Shown piece by piece: positions 33,221 to 41,542 of a DNA stretch of 64,000 nucleotides. Origin of the DNA: Sporosarcina sp. P32b. GTDB taxonomy: Bacteria > Bacillota > Bacilli > Bacillales_A > Planococcaceae. Below the pieces are notes generated by a model, which was given only the letters and a program-made list of their open reading frames with translations, searched no databases and was not told where the DNA came from. Position 1 is the stretch's first letter, and each line of letters begins with the position of its first letter. The stretch spans positions 1 to 64,000 of the forward strand of contig NZ_PDZB01000014.1 in assembly GCF_002743335.1 (NCBI RefSeq). Direction: 5' to 3'. Position numbers and translations under genes: made by a program.

Positions 33221-33412
33221 ACTTCCTCCCTTGCATGTTGGTTACGCTTACACTTTGCTTCTTACACACCATTTTCCTTAGGATGCCGTTGCGACCTGAC
33301 TTTATGTATAGTATATCATAGACATTGAGCAGATGTGCAACGCAAGTGAAACATTGTTCATTCTGAATTAAAAAAAGAATCGCACTTATTAATAAGTGGA
33401 TTCTCATGATTT
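33221..33412 (-). promoter_or_regulatory. deoR-nupC intergenic region with a TTCA-TTC-TGAA dyad
   Basis: 192 bp. The dyad TTCATTCTGAA near 33360 sits in CATTGTTCATTCTGAATTA, loosely like the ATTGAACAAAATTTCAAT operator of B. subtilis DeoR. Plausible DeoR binding site; the match is partial. Confidence 0.35.
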
Positions 33413-34354
33413 CTATTGGTGGAGCAACAAAGCCTGTGCTGTGTACTGGTCGGTTATGAAGACGTTCGCATAACCACCCTGAAGCGCTCCGTGAATGGCC
33501 TCTACTTTGCGGTTCCCGCCAGCAACAAGAATGGATTTTTCTTTTTGCTTCAACTCTTCCAGCCGGATCCCAATCGTCCGGTCACTGACGGTATTCTCAC
33601 ATACTTCCCCTGTACGTTTAAAGAAACGTGAACAAATATCACCAATCGCTTCTTGATGGAGTTGCTGTTCTTCTTCGGCAGTCAAATAGCCGAGACGGAA
33701 CAGCAACGATTCGCTGTCTACAGCGCCCACCGTGAACACGGCGATATTCGCTTGTTTGCCGAGTTCAATGAGACGGTGCATATAGCGGTCCGATTCAATC
33801 ACGACTTTGACTTCAGGCGTGTCGACCAAAACGGGAAGCGGCAAGTAACCAGGAACGGTATGGAAGGCTTCGGCAAATTTATAAACCGTTTCAGAATCGT
33901 ATGTATTGACGTCCGACAAGCCGATGCCGCCTTTGAGCTGGATGACCTCGACTCCTTTTACATCTTTTTTCTTCAATTCTTTGGCCACCTGATACATCGT
34001 CCGGCCCCACGTCACACCAAGAATATCACCGTCTTTTACGGTTCGATACAAATAGTCCGCCGCTTCTGTGCTGATAGCTTGAATCACATCCCGCTCATCT
34101 TCCACTGCCGAGTACGCAATTTTCACTTCTTCGATTTGATATTTGTGCTGCAAGGATTTTGCCAATTGATTATTATCATGAAATGGATCGATGATGTCGA
34201 TTTTCACGTAGCCATTTTTTTTCGCTTGCTGCAGGAGCCGAGAAACCGTCGGCCTTGAGACGCCTAGTTTTTTTGAAATGGCGAGCTGGGTATAATCAAA
34301 TTGATAGTAAAGTTTGGCTGCCTCTATGATAAGTTGCTTTTTATCGATCTCCAA
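33413..34354 (-). CDS. deoR: Deoxyribonucleoside regulator DeoR (SorC family)
   Basis: 313 residues, start TTG at 34354 with AAGGGGG upstream. N-terminal helix-turn-helix TQLAISKKLGVSRPTVSRLL (about 20-39) and a SorC-type sugar-phosphate-binding C-terminal domain with GVTWGRTMYQVAKEL and FTVGAVDSESLLFRLGYLT. B. subtilis DeoR represses dra-nupC-pdp and is released by deoxyribose-5-phosphate; the same gene content directly downstream supports the same role here. Confidence 0.93.
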   Translation of the reverse strand: MEIDKKQLIIEAAKLYYQFDYTQLAISKKLGVSRPTVSRLLQQAKKNGYVKIDIIDPFHDNNQLAKSLQHKYQIEEVKIAYSAVEDERDVIQAISTEAADYLYRTVKDGDILGVTWGRTMYQVAKELKKKDVKGVEVIQLKGGIGLSDVNTYDSETVYKFAEAFHTVPGYLPLPVLVDTPEVKVVIESDRYMHRLIELGKQANIAVFTVGAVDSESLLFRLGYLTAEEEQQLHQEAIGDICSRFFKRTGEVCENTVSDRTIGIRLEELKQKEKSILVAGGNRKVEAIHGALQGGYANVFITDQYTAQALLLHQ

Positions 34355-34517
34355 CGCAAGTCCCCCTTATGTTACGACCTAATCATGAGTCCGAAACTGC
34401 TGAACTAGGCTGAGTATATCACAATCGTAAATCAGCGGAAAGCCGCACTCACATTTCTTCCTCGTGAGGCAATTTCTTGAAGATCGTTTTACTCTTATAA
34501 GATCGACATCAGCTTCT

Positions 34518-34886
34518 TTAGCAACTCGTACATTTATCTTTCATACTAGCAATAATACTTATGAAAAACATAATCCATAAAAAGGGGGTTGTTAAAGATA
34601 AACCGACTTGTGAAAAGCCGCCTATTAAAGTAAAGATCATGATTAATGCAATGAAATACGCAAGTACTATAATTTGCCATAGAGGATTGAATCTTGGGAC
34701 ATCCTCTTTTTGAGGTCGATTCATAAAAAGGCCAATAAGAGTAATCACTAGTATGAGTACAATAAGTATTGATTTGTGTATATTTATAAAAGAAATCAAC
34801 TTTGGGAAGAAATCATAAATCAGTAATAATGTGAGTGCTGCTAGTGCTATAATGCCCCAAATTTGACGTTTCACTTCACTTTGCAT
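34518..34886 (-). CDS. Membrane protein (122 aa), unknown function
   Basis: Four hydrophobic segments (about 8-25, 35-53, 66-86, 95-115) and a C-terminal Cys-containing tail (KDKCTSC). AGGAAAGG precedes the ATG at 34886. No family recognised. It neighbours immunity-type genes on the same strand. Confidence 0.6.
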   Translation of the reverse strand: MQSEVKRQIWGIIALAALTLLLIYDFFPKLISFINIHKSILIVLILVITLIGLFMNRPQKEDVPRFNPLWQIIVLAYFIALIMIFTLIGGFSQVGLSLTTPFLWIMFFISIIASMKDKCTSC

Positions 34887-34928
34887 AACCTTTCCTAATT
34901 TTTTTCAGATAATGAACAAGCATGTTTT

Positions 34929-35366
34929 TTAAACAGATATTTCTCCAGTAATCCAACCTTTGAGAAACGTTTCGATCGAGGGCGCAATGGGACGTCGGCT
35001 ATCATCTTCATGATCCCATACATAGATATTTTCATTCCAAGTAGTATCGTTTTCTCTCACATACGCAAATAAATCTCCATTGCCAGCATCTGAAAAGAAT
35101 AAAAAATGGTCTACTGGCTGCATGAAATCTTGCCTTTCTTGAAGAGTCCTTAAAAATAAATTTTCTCTTACTACCTGTTCGGTTGACCACACAAAAGAAA
35201 TTCCGTAGTTTCCAGACACGCCATTTGTTTCGTTGTATAACGCCTCAAGTTGATTAGGTAAATCCATGCCTAGTTCTTTTTTAATCGATGCGATCTCTGT
35301 TTCTGTTGCGGGTGATTCGAACTGACATTCATTTGATATATTATGTAAATATTCTTTCCACATCAT
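34929..35366 (-). CDS. SMI1/KNR4 (SUKH) family protein, probable immunity protein
   Basis: 145 residues with the SUKH fold layout: an N-terminal helix with ATETEIASIKKELGMDLPN, the signature LEALYNETNGVSGNYGISF and FLFFSDAGNGDLFAYV, and VYVWDHEDDSRRPIAPS-like strands near the end with ETFLKGW. SUKH proteins are widespread immunity proteins for nuclease and deaminase toxins. No toxin gene lies nearby, so it may be an orphan immunity gene against neighbours. Confidence 0.85.
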   Translation of the reverse strand: MMWKEYLHNISNECQFESPATETEIASIKKELGMDLPNQLEALYNETNGVSGNYGISFVWSTEQVVRENLFLRTLQERQDFMQPVDHFLFFSDAGNGDLFAYVRENDTTWNENIYVWDHEDDSRRPIAPSIETFLKGWITGEISV

Positions 35367-35505
35367 CTATGCACCACCTGTAAATTGTTTTACTTTTACG
35401 TACTTCCCTTTATAACTTGTATAATTATATATTCCTCATTAACACCTCGAACTAGGTTTGACATATATAAGGTACCCATTTATTCGTTTCTAATTGTTTC
35501 AGTAG

Positions 35506-35793
35506 TCAAGGTTCCCATCTAACAAAAGCCCACTCTTCAATAGAATGAATATTTAGTGACGCGGGATGATATAGAAATTCTTCTTCTATTAGATGAATAT
35601 CCGGATAGTCTGCTAAAACCTCTGTACTGGCTATACGTAATACTTCCATCTCCACTTCAGTTGGTTCGGCATCAAAAAACGCTTGCCATAGTAACTTATT
35701 ATTTTCTTCTATAACTACCCTTAATCCTTTTAAATTCTTAGGAATAGCGCACAATAATGCTCTGTGTACACTAAGCGCTAGCGAATTATCCAT
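35506..35793 (-). CDS. Small acidic protein, possible immunity protein
   Basis: 95 residues from the ATG at 35793 (AGGAG seven bases upstream; the first in-frame ATG overlaps that site). Alpha/beta, acidic: NLKGLRVVIEENNKLLWQ, FFDAEPTEVEMEVLRIA, ADYPDIHLIEEEF. This pattern of strand, EPTEVE-type helix and DYP reminds me of small colicin-type immunity proteins, but no named family can be assigned with certainty. Sits beside the SUKH gene. Confidence 0.5.
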   Translation of the reverse strand: MDNSLALSVHRALLCAIPKNLKGLRVVIEENNKLLWQAFFDAEPTEVEMEVLRIASTEVLADYPDIHLIEEEFLYHPASLNIHSIEEWAFVRWEP

Positions 35794-36063
35794 TTTCATA
35801 CTCCTAACATTTATTTTATAATCAGCTCTAACTCTTCTTAATCAACTTCAGGATAGAATCCATATTTAGTATTATTATACAGTTTCAAAATAGAATATAC
35901 ACTTCGTTCTTAAAACGTAAAAATTATAGGGTCAAATAGCAAACGACGATAGTAAAGACCATGATGAACTTCAGCATCTTTGGCAATCATATACGCACCA
36001 AACAACAAAGCCCCTCATTCATGTCCGTTCACGACATAAACAATGGGCTTATTTTTGTAAAAA
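35794..36063. other. Intergenic region with a short minus-strand gene fragment
   Basis: On the minus strand about 35 codons (GALLFGAYMIAKDAEVHHGL, then YYRRLLFDPIIFTF) run from an upstream stop to a TAA near 35920; there is AGGGG but only a TTG to start. Probably the end of a lost gene. Confidence 0.25.
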
Positions 36064-36324
36064 TCACTGCTCATCTTCCTCATCACACGGCGGTTTCCTA
36101 ACAATCGTCTTCCCACTCGAATACAATCCACTTGCCGACAACCCCATAATAATGCCGCCCAGTATCCCCGACTTCCAATCATGGGGAAACAAGTAGAAGA
36201 TCCCGCCACCTATGCCTAATAGTAAAGAAAAGATTGGAATCAGTTTCTTCGGCAATCCGTACATTTTCAAAATTTCCGTTAATCCGATAATAACGGGGAT
36301 CAGTACAATATCTGAAACTTCCAA
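36064..36324 (-). CDS. Holin-like small membrane protein (phage A118-type holin family)
   Basis: 86 residues from a TTG at 36324 with GAGGAGGG eight bases upstream; the longer open frame would overlap the divergent gene at 36425 and has no ribosome site. Pattern: VSDIVLIPVIIGLTEILKMY, GLPKKLIPIFSLLLGIGGGIF, GILGGIIMGLSASGLYS. These three spans and the GLPKK turn are typical of the A118-like holin family. No other phage genes are present, so it is a stand-alone copy; such proteins are also host-encoded in Bacillales. Confidence 0.7.
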   Translation of the reverse strand: MEVSDIVLIPVIIGLTEILKMYGLPKKLIPIFSLLLGIGGGIFYLFPHDWKSGILGGIIMGLSASGLYSSGKTIVRKPPCDEEDEQ

Positions 36325-36424
36325 TGCGTGTCCCTCCTCTTTTTCTATTCTATTCAGACTGTATGCAAGATGAATCGGCATTTTGCATACAGTGTAGAAG
36401 AAAGATTGCTGAAAGGAGATGCCC

Positions 36425-37441
36425 ATGGTCACTGGATTGCTCATTATTTTAGGATTGGTGTTAGTTTTGCCGTTTACGATCCCTCGCATTGAACGTAATT
36501 TGGAATTGTTTTTATTCGTCATGGGTTGTGCTGCCGCATTTGTTAGTGGGGTGTTTCAATGGGAGTTGTGGAATAAGGCATTACACGATCCACTGCATAT
36601 TACGCTCGCGGTTCTTATAGCGGGGATCGTGTTTCGCTGGATACGACACCCATTTGAGAAAGCAGTATTATCGGGTAGTCGAATCATTCCTTTTCGCTTA
36701 TTCTTAGCGCTAATTATTATGGGATTGGGATTAATCTCTAGTGTTATCACTGCGATCATTGCTGCGCTAGTCCTCGTAGCCATCGCATCTGTCTTGCAAA
36801 TGGATCGACTATCAGAAATCCGCTTCGTGATCTTAGCTTGTTATGCAATCGGCATGGGCGCGGTGTTGACACCGATCGGAGAGCCACTGTCAACGATTGC
36901 GACGAACAAACTGGATGAAGACTTCTATTACTTAATGAACTTGCTCGGGACAGATATTCTAGCGGGTGTATTCGTCTTTGGCCTTCTCGCATTCTTCCTA
37001 ATTCGCCCACGCAACCGCTCGCGTCACCGTTCTTCCGGACAAGCGGCAGAGTCGTACATAAGCATTTTCGGGCGCGGAGTGAAAGTGTATATATTTGTTT
37101 TGGCTTTGACGTTGCTTGGTGCGGGGTTTGAGCCATTGATTACACTGTACTTACTCGATCTTCATCCATTGACGCTTTACTGGATCAATATGATTTCAGC
37201 TGTACTCGACAACGCAACACTCGCTGCTGCGGAAATCAGTCCCGCGATGGACGAACCAACGATCCAAGCACTGTTACTTGGCTTGCTCATTAGTGGCGGG
37301 ATGTTGATTCCGGGAAATATTCCGAATATCATTGCAGCTGGTAAGCTCAATATTCGTAGTGGAGAATGGGCACGGGTCGGTGTACCGCTTGGATTGCTTG
37401 CGATGGTCGTCTATTTTGTCATTTTACTTTACAGACAATGA
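36425..37441 (+). CDS. DUF1646 family permease
   Basis: 338 residues with about ten membrane spans. The ATG at 36425 has AAAGGAG six bases upstream; an in-frame ATG two codons earlier overlaps the site. The stretches GMGAVLTPIGEPLSTIATNK, MISAVLDNATLAAAEISPAM and GGMLIPGNIPNIIAAGKLNI, with the buried DN, E and PGN motifs, resemble ion-transporter superfamily re-entrant segments. The substrate is unknown; a cation or carboxylate transporter is likely. Confidence 0.8.
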   Translation: MVTGLLIILGLVLVLPFTIPRIERNLELFLFVMGCAAAFVSGVFQWELWNKALHDPLHITLAVLIAGIVFRWIRHPFEKAVLSGSRIIPFRLFLALIIMGLGLISSVITAIIAALVLVAIASVLQMDRLSEIRFVILACYAIGMGAVLTPIGEPLSTIATNKLDEDFYYLMNLLGTDILAGVFVFGLLAFFLIRPRNRSRHRSSGQAAESYISIFGRGVKVYIFVLALTLLGAGFEPLITLYLLDLHPLTLYWINMISAVLDNATLAAAEISPAMDEPTIQALLLGLLISGGMLIPGNIPNIIAAGKLNIRSGEWARVGVPLGLLAMVVYFVILLYRQ

Positions 37442-37443
37442 AA

Positions 37444-37467
37444 AAAGACCGCGTTTGCGCGGTCTTC
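37444..37467. terminator. Bidirectional terminator
   Basis: AAGACCGCG-TTTG-CGCGGTCTT between the DUF1646 permease and the convergent lipoprotein gene, with an A run on one side. Confidence 0.85.
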
Positions 37468-37472
37468 TCATG

Positions 37473-37910
37473 TTACTCGATTACTTTCACCCAGACTCTA
37501 TATTTTTTGTCATCAGTCTGAACCAGTTTCGTATTAGGACTCGGAGCGCTATTCTTCTTTGTGAAACCCGCTTCAAACGAAGGGGTTTTAATACTCTCCC
37601 CTATATTATCCTCTGAAGGCATACCGATTCCCATCGCATCCGTTACCGTCCACGTATCATCTTTCTCTTTGTTCAACTTTGCGACAAATATTTCTTCCGC
37701 GCCGTCTAATATCCCTTTATAGACACTGATGACCTTATTATTATCGATTTCCAACGTGCGATACATTTTCACGACTTCCGCAAAACCTTCCTCTGTATGA
37801 AGCTGTTCGAGTGCCTCTTGCGGTGTGTTCGATGTACTGTTCTTATCTGCGGTCTGACAACCTGCGAGTACCACCGCCATAAACGTAATATAAAATAGTT
37901 TCCGAAGCAT
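37473..37910 (-). CDS. Predicted lipoprotein, unknown function
   Basis: 145 residues with lipobox VLAGC (Cys at about 18). The mature part looks like a DUF4878/NTF2-type fold: PQEALEQLHTEEGFAEVV helix, then alternating strands KVISVYKGILDGAEEIFVAK and DDTWTVTDAMGIG. AAGGAGAGG precedes the ATG. Exported, membrane-tethered; role unknown. Confidence 0.7.
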   Translation of the reverse strand: MLRKLFYITFMAVVLAGCQTADKNSTSNTPQEALEQLHTEEGFAEVVKMYRTLEIDNNKVISVYKGILDGAEEIFVAKLNKEKDDTWTVTDAMGIGMPSEDNIGESIKTPSFEAGFTKKNSAPSPNTKLVQTDDKKYRVWVKVIE

Positions 37911-37988
37911 GAGATCCTCTCCTTATCTATTTTATTGAATACCCTATTGTCGGCTATATTCAATCCTCATTTAATTTTTTATCTACAA

Positions 37989-38645
37989 TTAAAAAATACG
38001 TTCTTTCTTTTCTTCGACTAATTTAAAGTGTACATCTGATGTCGATCCGCTAAAGATATGATCCTGCACATCGGAGATATCTAGTATTTCATTGAGCTCA
38101 ATAAATTCTGCCTGATTTCCTTCTATTGTTATCTTATAGGGGCCTGCTATATTCATCAGCGACACCATTTTCATTTCTTCCTGGCCAAATCCAGTATCCA
38201 TGAACTCCAGCTCGAATGATACGGGCTGATTGCTGTGATTTTTCAGAGTTAGCTGGCAGTCTCCATTCATCCGTTCACTGTCCTCTAATGTATCAAATGC
38301 ACACTTGCCTTCCTGGTCGTAGGAAATCGCTCCAATACCACTCGCCAATGTTTCTTGATACGCCGTAACGAGATATAACGGGATCAACGCATACAGGAAG
38401 AGGACAAGTACAGCCAACACGACATAAAATCTCTTTAATCCGTAAATCAGAAGCGCCATTGCGATAAGGAATAAAGCAGTGCCTAGTATTCCTTTCCAGA
38501 CGAGCCCATCCTCATTTTGAAGAGGAAACGACATGAACGTCACGGAAGATCCGATTAACGGATTATTAGGATAGGGAAAAAACAAAATCATGCAAATGGC
38601 AAGAAGTACCACGGCGCTTATAAGTGCGGTTCTATTTTTCATCAC
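37989..38645 (-). CDS. Membrane protein with extracytoplasmic C-terminal domain, unknown
   Basis: 218 residues: three spans (about 8-25, 50-67, 72-95) and an outer beta-rich domain with Cys110 and Cys131, possibly disulfide-linked. QLTLKNHSNQPVSFELEFMD looks like an Ig-type strand pair. Starts at GTG 38645 or the ATG immediately after, both downstream of AAGGAG. Confidence 0.6.
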   Translation of the reverse strand: MMKNRTALISAVVLLAICMILFFPYPNNPLIGSSVTFMSFPLQNEDGLVWKGILGTALFLIAMALLIYGLKRFYVVLAVLVLFLYALIPLYLVTAYQETLASGIGAISYDQEGKCAFDTLEDSERMNGDCQLTLKNHSNQPVSFELEFMDTGFGQEEMKMVSLMNIAGPYKITIEGNQAEFIELNEILDISDVQDHIFSGSTSDVHFKLVEEKKERIF

Positions 38646-38686
38646 GGTGTTACTCCTTCTATTTAAAATGGATAATATTCTGACTT

Positions 38687-38857
38687 CTACTTAGTGAGTC
38701 TGTCTGCGATCGATTGAAGGATTTCATTTTTACGTTCTTGTAGTTTAAGGAATTTTAACGCAAACCAGACTGTGAAAATTAGGAATGCGATCGGAATGAT
38801 GTACATGAATATGCTGAATATAGACAGAAACGAAAAAAGTAAATTATTGCTGTGCAT
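38687..38857 (-). CDS. Small membrane protein (56 aa), unknown function
   Basis: Starts MHSNNLLFSFLSIFSIFMYI and ends QSIADRLTK. One or two spans (about 6-35) followed by a basic amphipathic helix with LKLQERKNEI. GGGAGG lies eight bases before the ATG at 38857. Between two other small membrane protein genes on the same strand. Confidence 0.65.
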   Translation of the reverse strand: MHSNNLLFSFLSIFSIFMYIIPIAFLIFTVWFALKFLKLQERKNEILQSIADRLTK

Positions 38858-38879
38858 ATGTATTTCCTCCCTTCATGAC

Positions 38880-39098
38880 TTAGGCTGACTGCTTCTTCTT
38901 CGGAAATAGATAAGATACTAATAATATAGCGATTGCGACTCCAAATCCTATATACATCCATAGATTTAGCGTCTTTTCAGGAAACGTATATGCCACTTCC
39001 GTCATATACAGAATCAGACGAACAATCTGTGTTCCCAAGACAATGAAAAGTGCCAAGTATTGCAACACATCGCGGGTATTTTTCTTTTGTTTCTCCAC
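38880..39098 (-). CDS. Small membrane protein (72 aa), unknown function
   Basis: Start GTG at 39098 with GGGAGG eight bases upstream. Two spans (about 12-32 and 45-63) and a C-terminal KKKQSA. Probably cotranscribed with the 56-aa gene, 22 bp downstream. Confidence 0.6.
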   Translation of the reverse strand: MEKQKKNTRDVLQYLALFIVLGTQIVRLILYMTEVAYTFPEKTLNLWMYIGFGVAIAILLVSYLFPKKKQSA

Positions 39099-39117
39099 TT
39101 GTATGACCTCCCACTGC

Positions 39118-39588
39118 TCAGGATAGCAATTTCTCCATTGACACTACGGCAATCGACGTACCATCCGTTCTATGTAATATAGATTCTTCACACACGTGAT
39201 AGCCGATGGATTGATAGAGTGAGATGTTTTTCGACACATCTGCCCGCACTTTGCATGCTACTACTCTCTTCCCTTGCTGCGTCGCATACTCCTCTAAATA
39301 TCGTAATATCTTTTTCGCGATGCCTTGACCTTGTCTTTCCGGCACGACAGAGAACCTAGAAAAGTAGAGGCTTTTATCTTCTAACCGAAAACGAACCATT
39401 GCGACCGGCTCCTCTTCTATATAAGCAATTAACGCCTCTACACCACTTTGCATTTCAGTCGCGATACTTTCGACGGTCTCTTTCAACGCACTCGTCGGAG
39501 GTGTAGCGTGCTCGTATTCCTGAAACGCTCGGATCATTACGTCACGGATGACAGGAACGTCGGAAATGTTCGCTTTTATTATGTTCAT
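39118..39588 (-). CDS. GNAT family N-acetyltransferase
   Basis: 156 residues from the ATG at 39588 (GAGG six bases upstream; the earlier in-frame ATG overlaps the site). Acetyl-CoA motif A VVPERQGQGIAKKILRYLEE at about 90-109, and ISLYQSIGYHVCEES as motif B. A stand-alone cytoplasmic acetyltransferase of unknown substrate. Confidence 0.9.
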   Translation of the reverse strand: MNIIKANISDVPVIRDVMIRAFQEYEHATPPTSALKETVESIATEMQSGVEALIAYIEEEPVAMVRFRLEDKSLYFSRFSVVPERQGQGIAKKILRYLEEYATQQGKRVVACKVRADVSKNISLYQSIGYHVCEESILHRTDGTSIAVVSMEKLLS

Positions 39589-39615
39589 AACCGTCCTCAT
39601 TTCGTTTTATGCAAA

Positions 39616-40038
39616 TTATGAATAGACAGAAGTGAATGCCGCCATATCTCCATTCTCAAACAGCTCGATCGTTTCATACTCTTTGTCTAATTGAACTTCA
39701 TAAAATTGCTGTTTTTGAAAAGTTTTCGATTCACCTTGGTCTTGATTCTTATCATACAGAATGCGCAACGTGTCTCCGTCGCTTTCTATATCAAAGTTTG
39801 TAAAGTCCACGGCATAATCTTCCTGGCTTTCGTGGGCGGTATTAAAATAAATGACCAATTGATCGTCCGACGTGTCGTAAAATAAGTACACGCCATTTTC
39901 AGCTTTCGCGTGTTCGTAGAATTTCTGAGCGTCCTTACTCAAGTCCTTCATGGCGACTTCCTCGTAAGACAATGTTCGATTCGTGTTACATCCAACCAAT
40001 ACGACTGCACAAAGAACGATGATCCAAAGCTTTTTCAT
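39616..40038 (-). CDS. Predicted lipoprotein, unknown function
   Basis: 140 residues from the ATG at 40038 with AGGAGGAG upstream. Signal MKKLWIIVLCAVVLVGC with lipobox LVGC (Cys17). The mature domain is acidic and beta-rich (VYLFYDTSDDQLVIYFNTAH, YEVQLDKEYETIELFEN). Likely transcribed with the GNAT gene, 27 bp downstream. Confidence 0.7.
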   Translation of the reverse strand: MKKLWIIVLCAVVLVGCNTNRTLSYEEVAMKDLSKDAQKFYEHAKAENGVYLFYDTSDDQLVIYFNTAHESQEDYAVDFTNFDIESDGDTLRILYDKNQDQGESKTFQKQQFYEVQLDKEYETIELFENGDMAAFTSVYS

Positions 40039-40132
40039 CAACTCTCCTCCTGTCATTGGTGTAATGAAGAGTGAATAGTACTTTAACTATCTCTAACACT
40101 ACTATTTCCCATGTTTTCTGTAAAGTGAGTAC

Positions 40133-40162
40133 AAAAAAACACTGCAGGGAAAGCAGTGTTTT
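40133..40162 (-). terminator. Rho-independent terminator downstream of the proline dehydrogenase gene
   Basis: ACACTGC-AGGGAAA-GCAGTGT, followed on the minus strand by seven T. Confidence 0.75.
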
Positions 40163-40202
40163 GGAATCCAAGGAAGGAAGAGATAGTTAAAAATAGTGAT
40201 TC

Positions 40203-40245
40203 GGGATTTGCGCTACAAAGGGGACGCTTTCTCTCTAATCCTATC
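40203..40245. repeat. Truncated copy of the GC-rich intergenic hairpin repeat
   Basis: GGGATTTGCGCTACAAAGG and GGACGCTTTC match the start of the full element at 58498; the rest of the element is missing. Confidence 0.55.
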
Positions 40246-40283
40246 GTTAGACTTTGATAATAGTAGAGACGCGACCGTGCAAT

Positions 40284-40399
40284 GAGGGTCAGAGGCCTTG
40301 ATAGAGCGGTAATCGTCCATCATAGAGCACTTACAGACCGCAATAGAGCGGTTATGCATAAACTATAAACTATGAGCGCTTAAACAAATTTATGAGCGC
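40284..40399 (+). repeat. GAGCG-box array 1, irregular 20-28 bp spacing
   Basis: ATAGAGCG or ATGAGCG boxes with GAGCG cores at 40304, 40325, 40346, 40374 and 40394, plus a diverged GAGGG at 40284. Same box as the arrays at 45603 and 60533. Non-coding. Confidence 0.7.
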
Positions 40400-40443
40400 A
40401 TCCACCTGGAAAGTCTAGATCCACGTTGCCTCTATCCTATCGT

Positions 40444-41454
40444 TCATCGATACCTCACCCAACCACCATCTTTTTTCTCGTCGCTCCCACGCTTGCTCAA
40501 GCGCCCAAGCACAAACGCGCTGGCTACTAGGCCAATCATAGTGTTCGTTTTCTTATTGAACACTTGCTTCACCATCAAGTTCATATTCTGCGGACGCTCC
40601 GCCAATCTGCGCATGAAGTACCCGTACCAGTCCTCGCCAAACGGTACGTATGTACAGAAATTATAGCCTTCTTTTGCTAACTGCAACTGCAAATCATGGC
40701 GGAAACCGTACAGCATCTGGAACTCGAATTGATTATATGAAATATCATGCTCTTTCACAAACTGCTTTACATGATTAATAATGTTGTGATCATGCGTCGC
40801 AATCGACGTGAATGTTCCATGCAATAAATGTTCTTCAATGATTTTAATATAATTTTCATCGATATCTTGTTTATCGGTATACGCAACGTCCGGCGACTCT
40901 TTGTATGCACCTTTTACTAGACGAATACGTGTATCGTTATATTTCTTCGTGTCATCTAATGCACGGTGAAAATAGGCTTGGATTACGGTTCCAATATTTT
41001 CATAGCCTTTTACTTTTAATTCGTCCAGCAAACGAAACGTCGGCTCAAGTCGTGAGTGATTTTCCATATCAAAATTCACAAACACGCCTACCTCGCTTGC
41101 ACGTTTGACAATCTCTTCTACTTGTTGTTCGCAAAATGCATATTCAATGTCGAGGCCGAGCTGTGAAGGTTTAATCGAGATGTGCGCATCCACTTGATTT
41201 TCTTGGATCGCGTCCACTACAGATAAGATTTGTTCTTTCGCTTTAGTGGCCTCGCTCTTGTCGTACACAAATTCACCCAAATTATCTATCGTACATGAAA
41301 TACCTGCTTGATTGAGCTCTTTGACACTATCAATCATTTCTTCGATGTTAGTTCCTGCCACAACTTGTTGGGCTCCTAATTGAAAGCCGTATTTTTGGGC
41401 AGCTTGATTCAGTAGTTGATTTTCAGATAGTCCGATAAAGAAATTTCTTAGCAT
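40444..41454 (-). CDS. Proline dehydrogenase (PutB/FadM-type)
   Basis: 336 residues from the ATG at 41454 (GAGGTGG upstream). FAD-dependent oxidation of proline to pyrroline-5-carboxylate at the membrane. Barrel motifs are visible: ISCTIDNLGEFV, DAHISIKPSQLGLD, VFVNFDMENHSRLEPT, RIRLVKGAYKESPD, and ATHDHNIINHVKQF, FQMLYGFRHDLQLQLAKEG, YGYFMRRLAERPQN near the C terminus. All active-site regions are intact. Monofunctional, as in other Gram-positives; the P5C dehydrogenase is elsewhere. Confidence 0.93.
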   Translation of the reverse strand: MLRNFFIGLSENQLLNQAAQKYGFQLGAQQVVAGTNIEEMIDSVKELNQAGISCTIDNLGEFVYDKSEATKAKEQILSVVDAIQENQVDAHISIKPSQLGLDIEYAFCEQQVEEIVKRASEVGVFVNFDMENHSRLEPTFRLLDELKVKGYENIGTVIQAYFHRALDDTKKYNDTRIRLVKGAYKESPDVAYTDKQDIDENYIKIIEEHLLHGTFTSIATHDHNIINHVKQFVKEHDISYNQFEFQMLYGFRHDLQLQLAKEGYNFCTYVPFGEDWYGYFMRRLAERPQNMNLMVKQVFNKKTNTMIGLVASAFVLGRLSKRGSDEKKDGGWVRYR

Positions 41455-41542
41455 AGTTTCCACCTCATTTGTATATTTCGTATATCGAAATTATAACACT
41501 ATTTCGTCATGTAAGCCCATACATTTGTTTATTCATTTTGTT

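Noticed and set aside
36064-36324. Prophage
   Set aside because: A lone holin-family gene without capsid, tail, integrase or endolysin genes does not support a prophage.
36325-36522. Long N-terminal extension of the holin-like protein
   Set aside because: It would overlap the divergent DUF1646 gene and its ribosome site; the TTG at 36324 has a strong GAGGAGGG.
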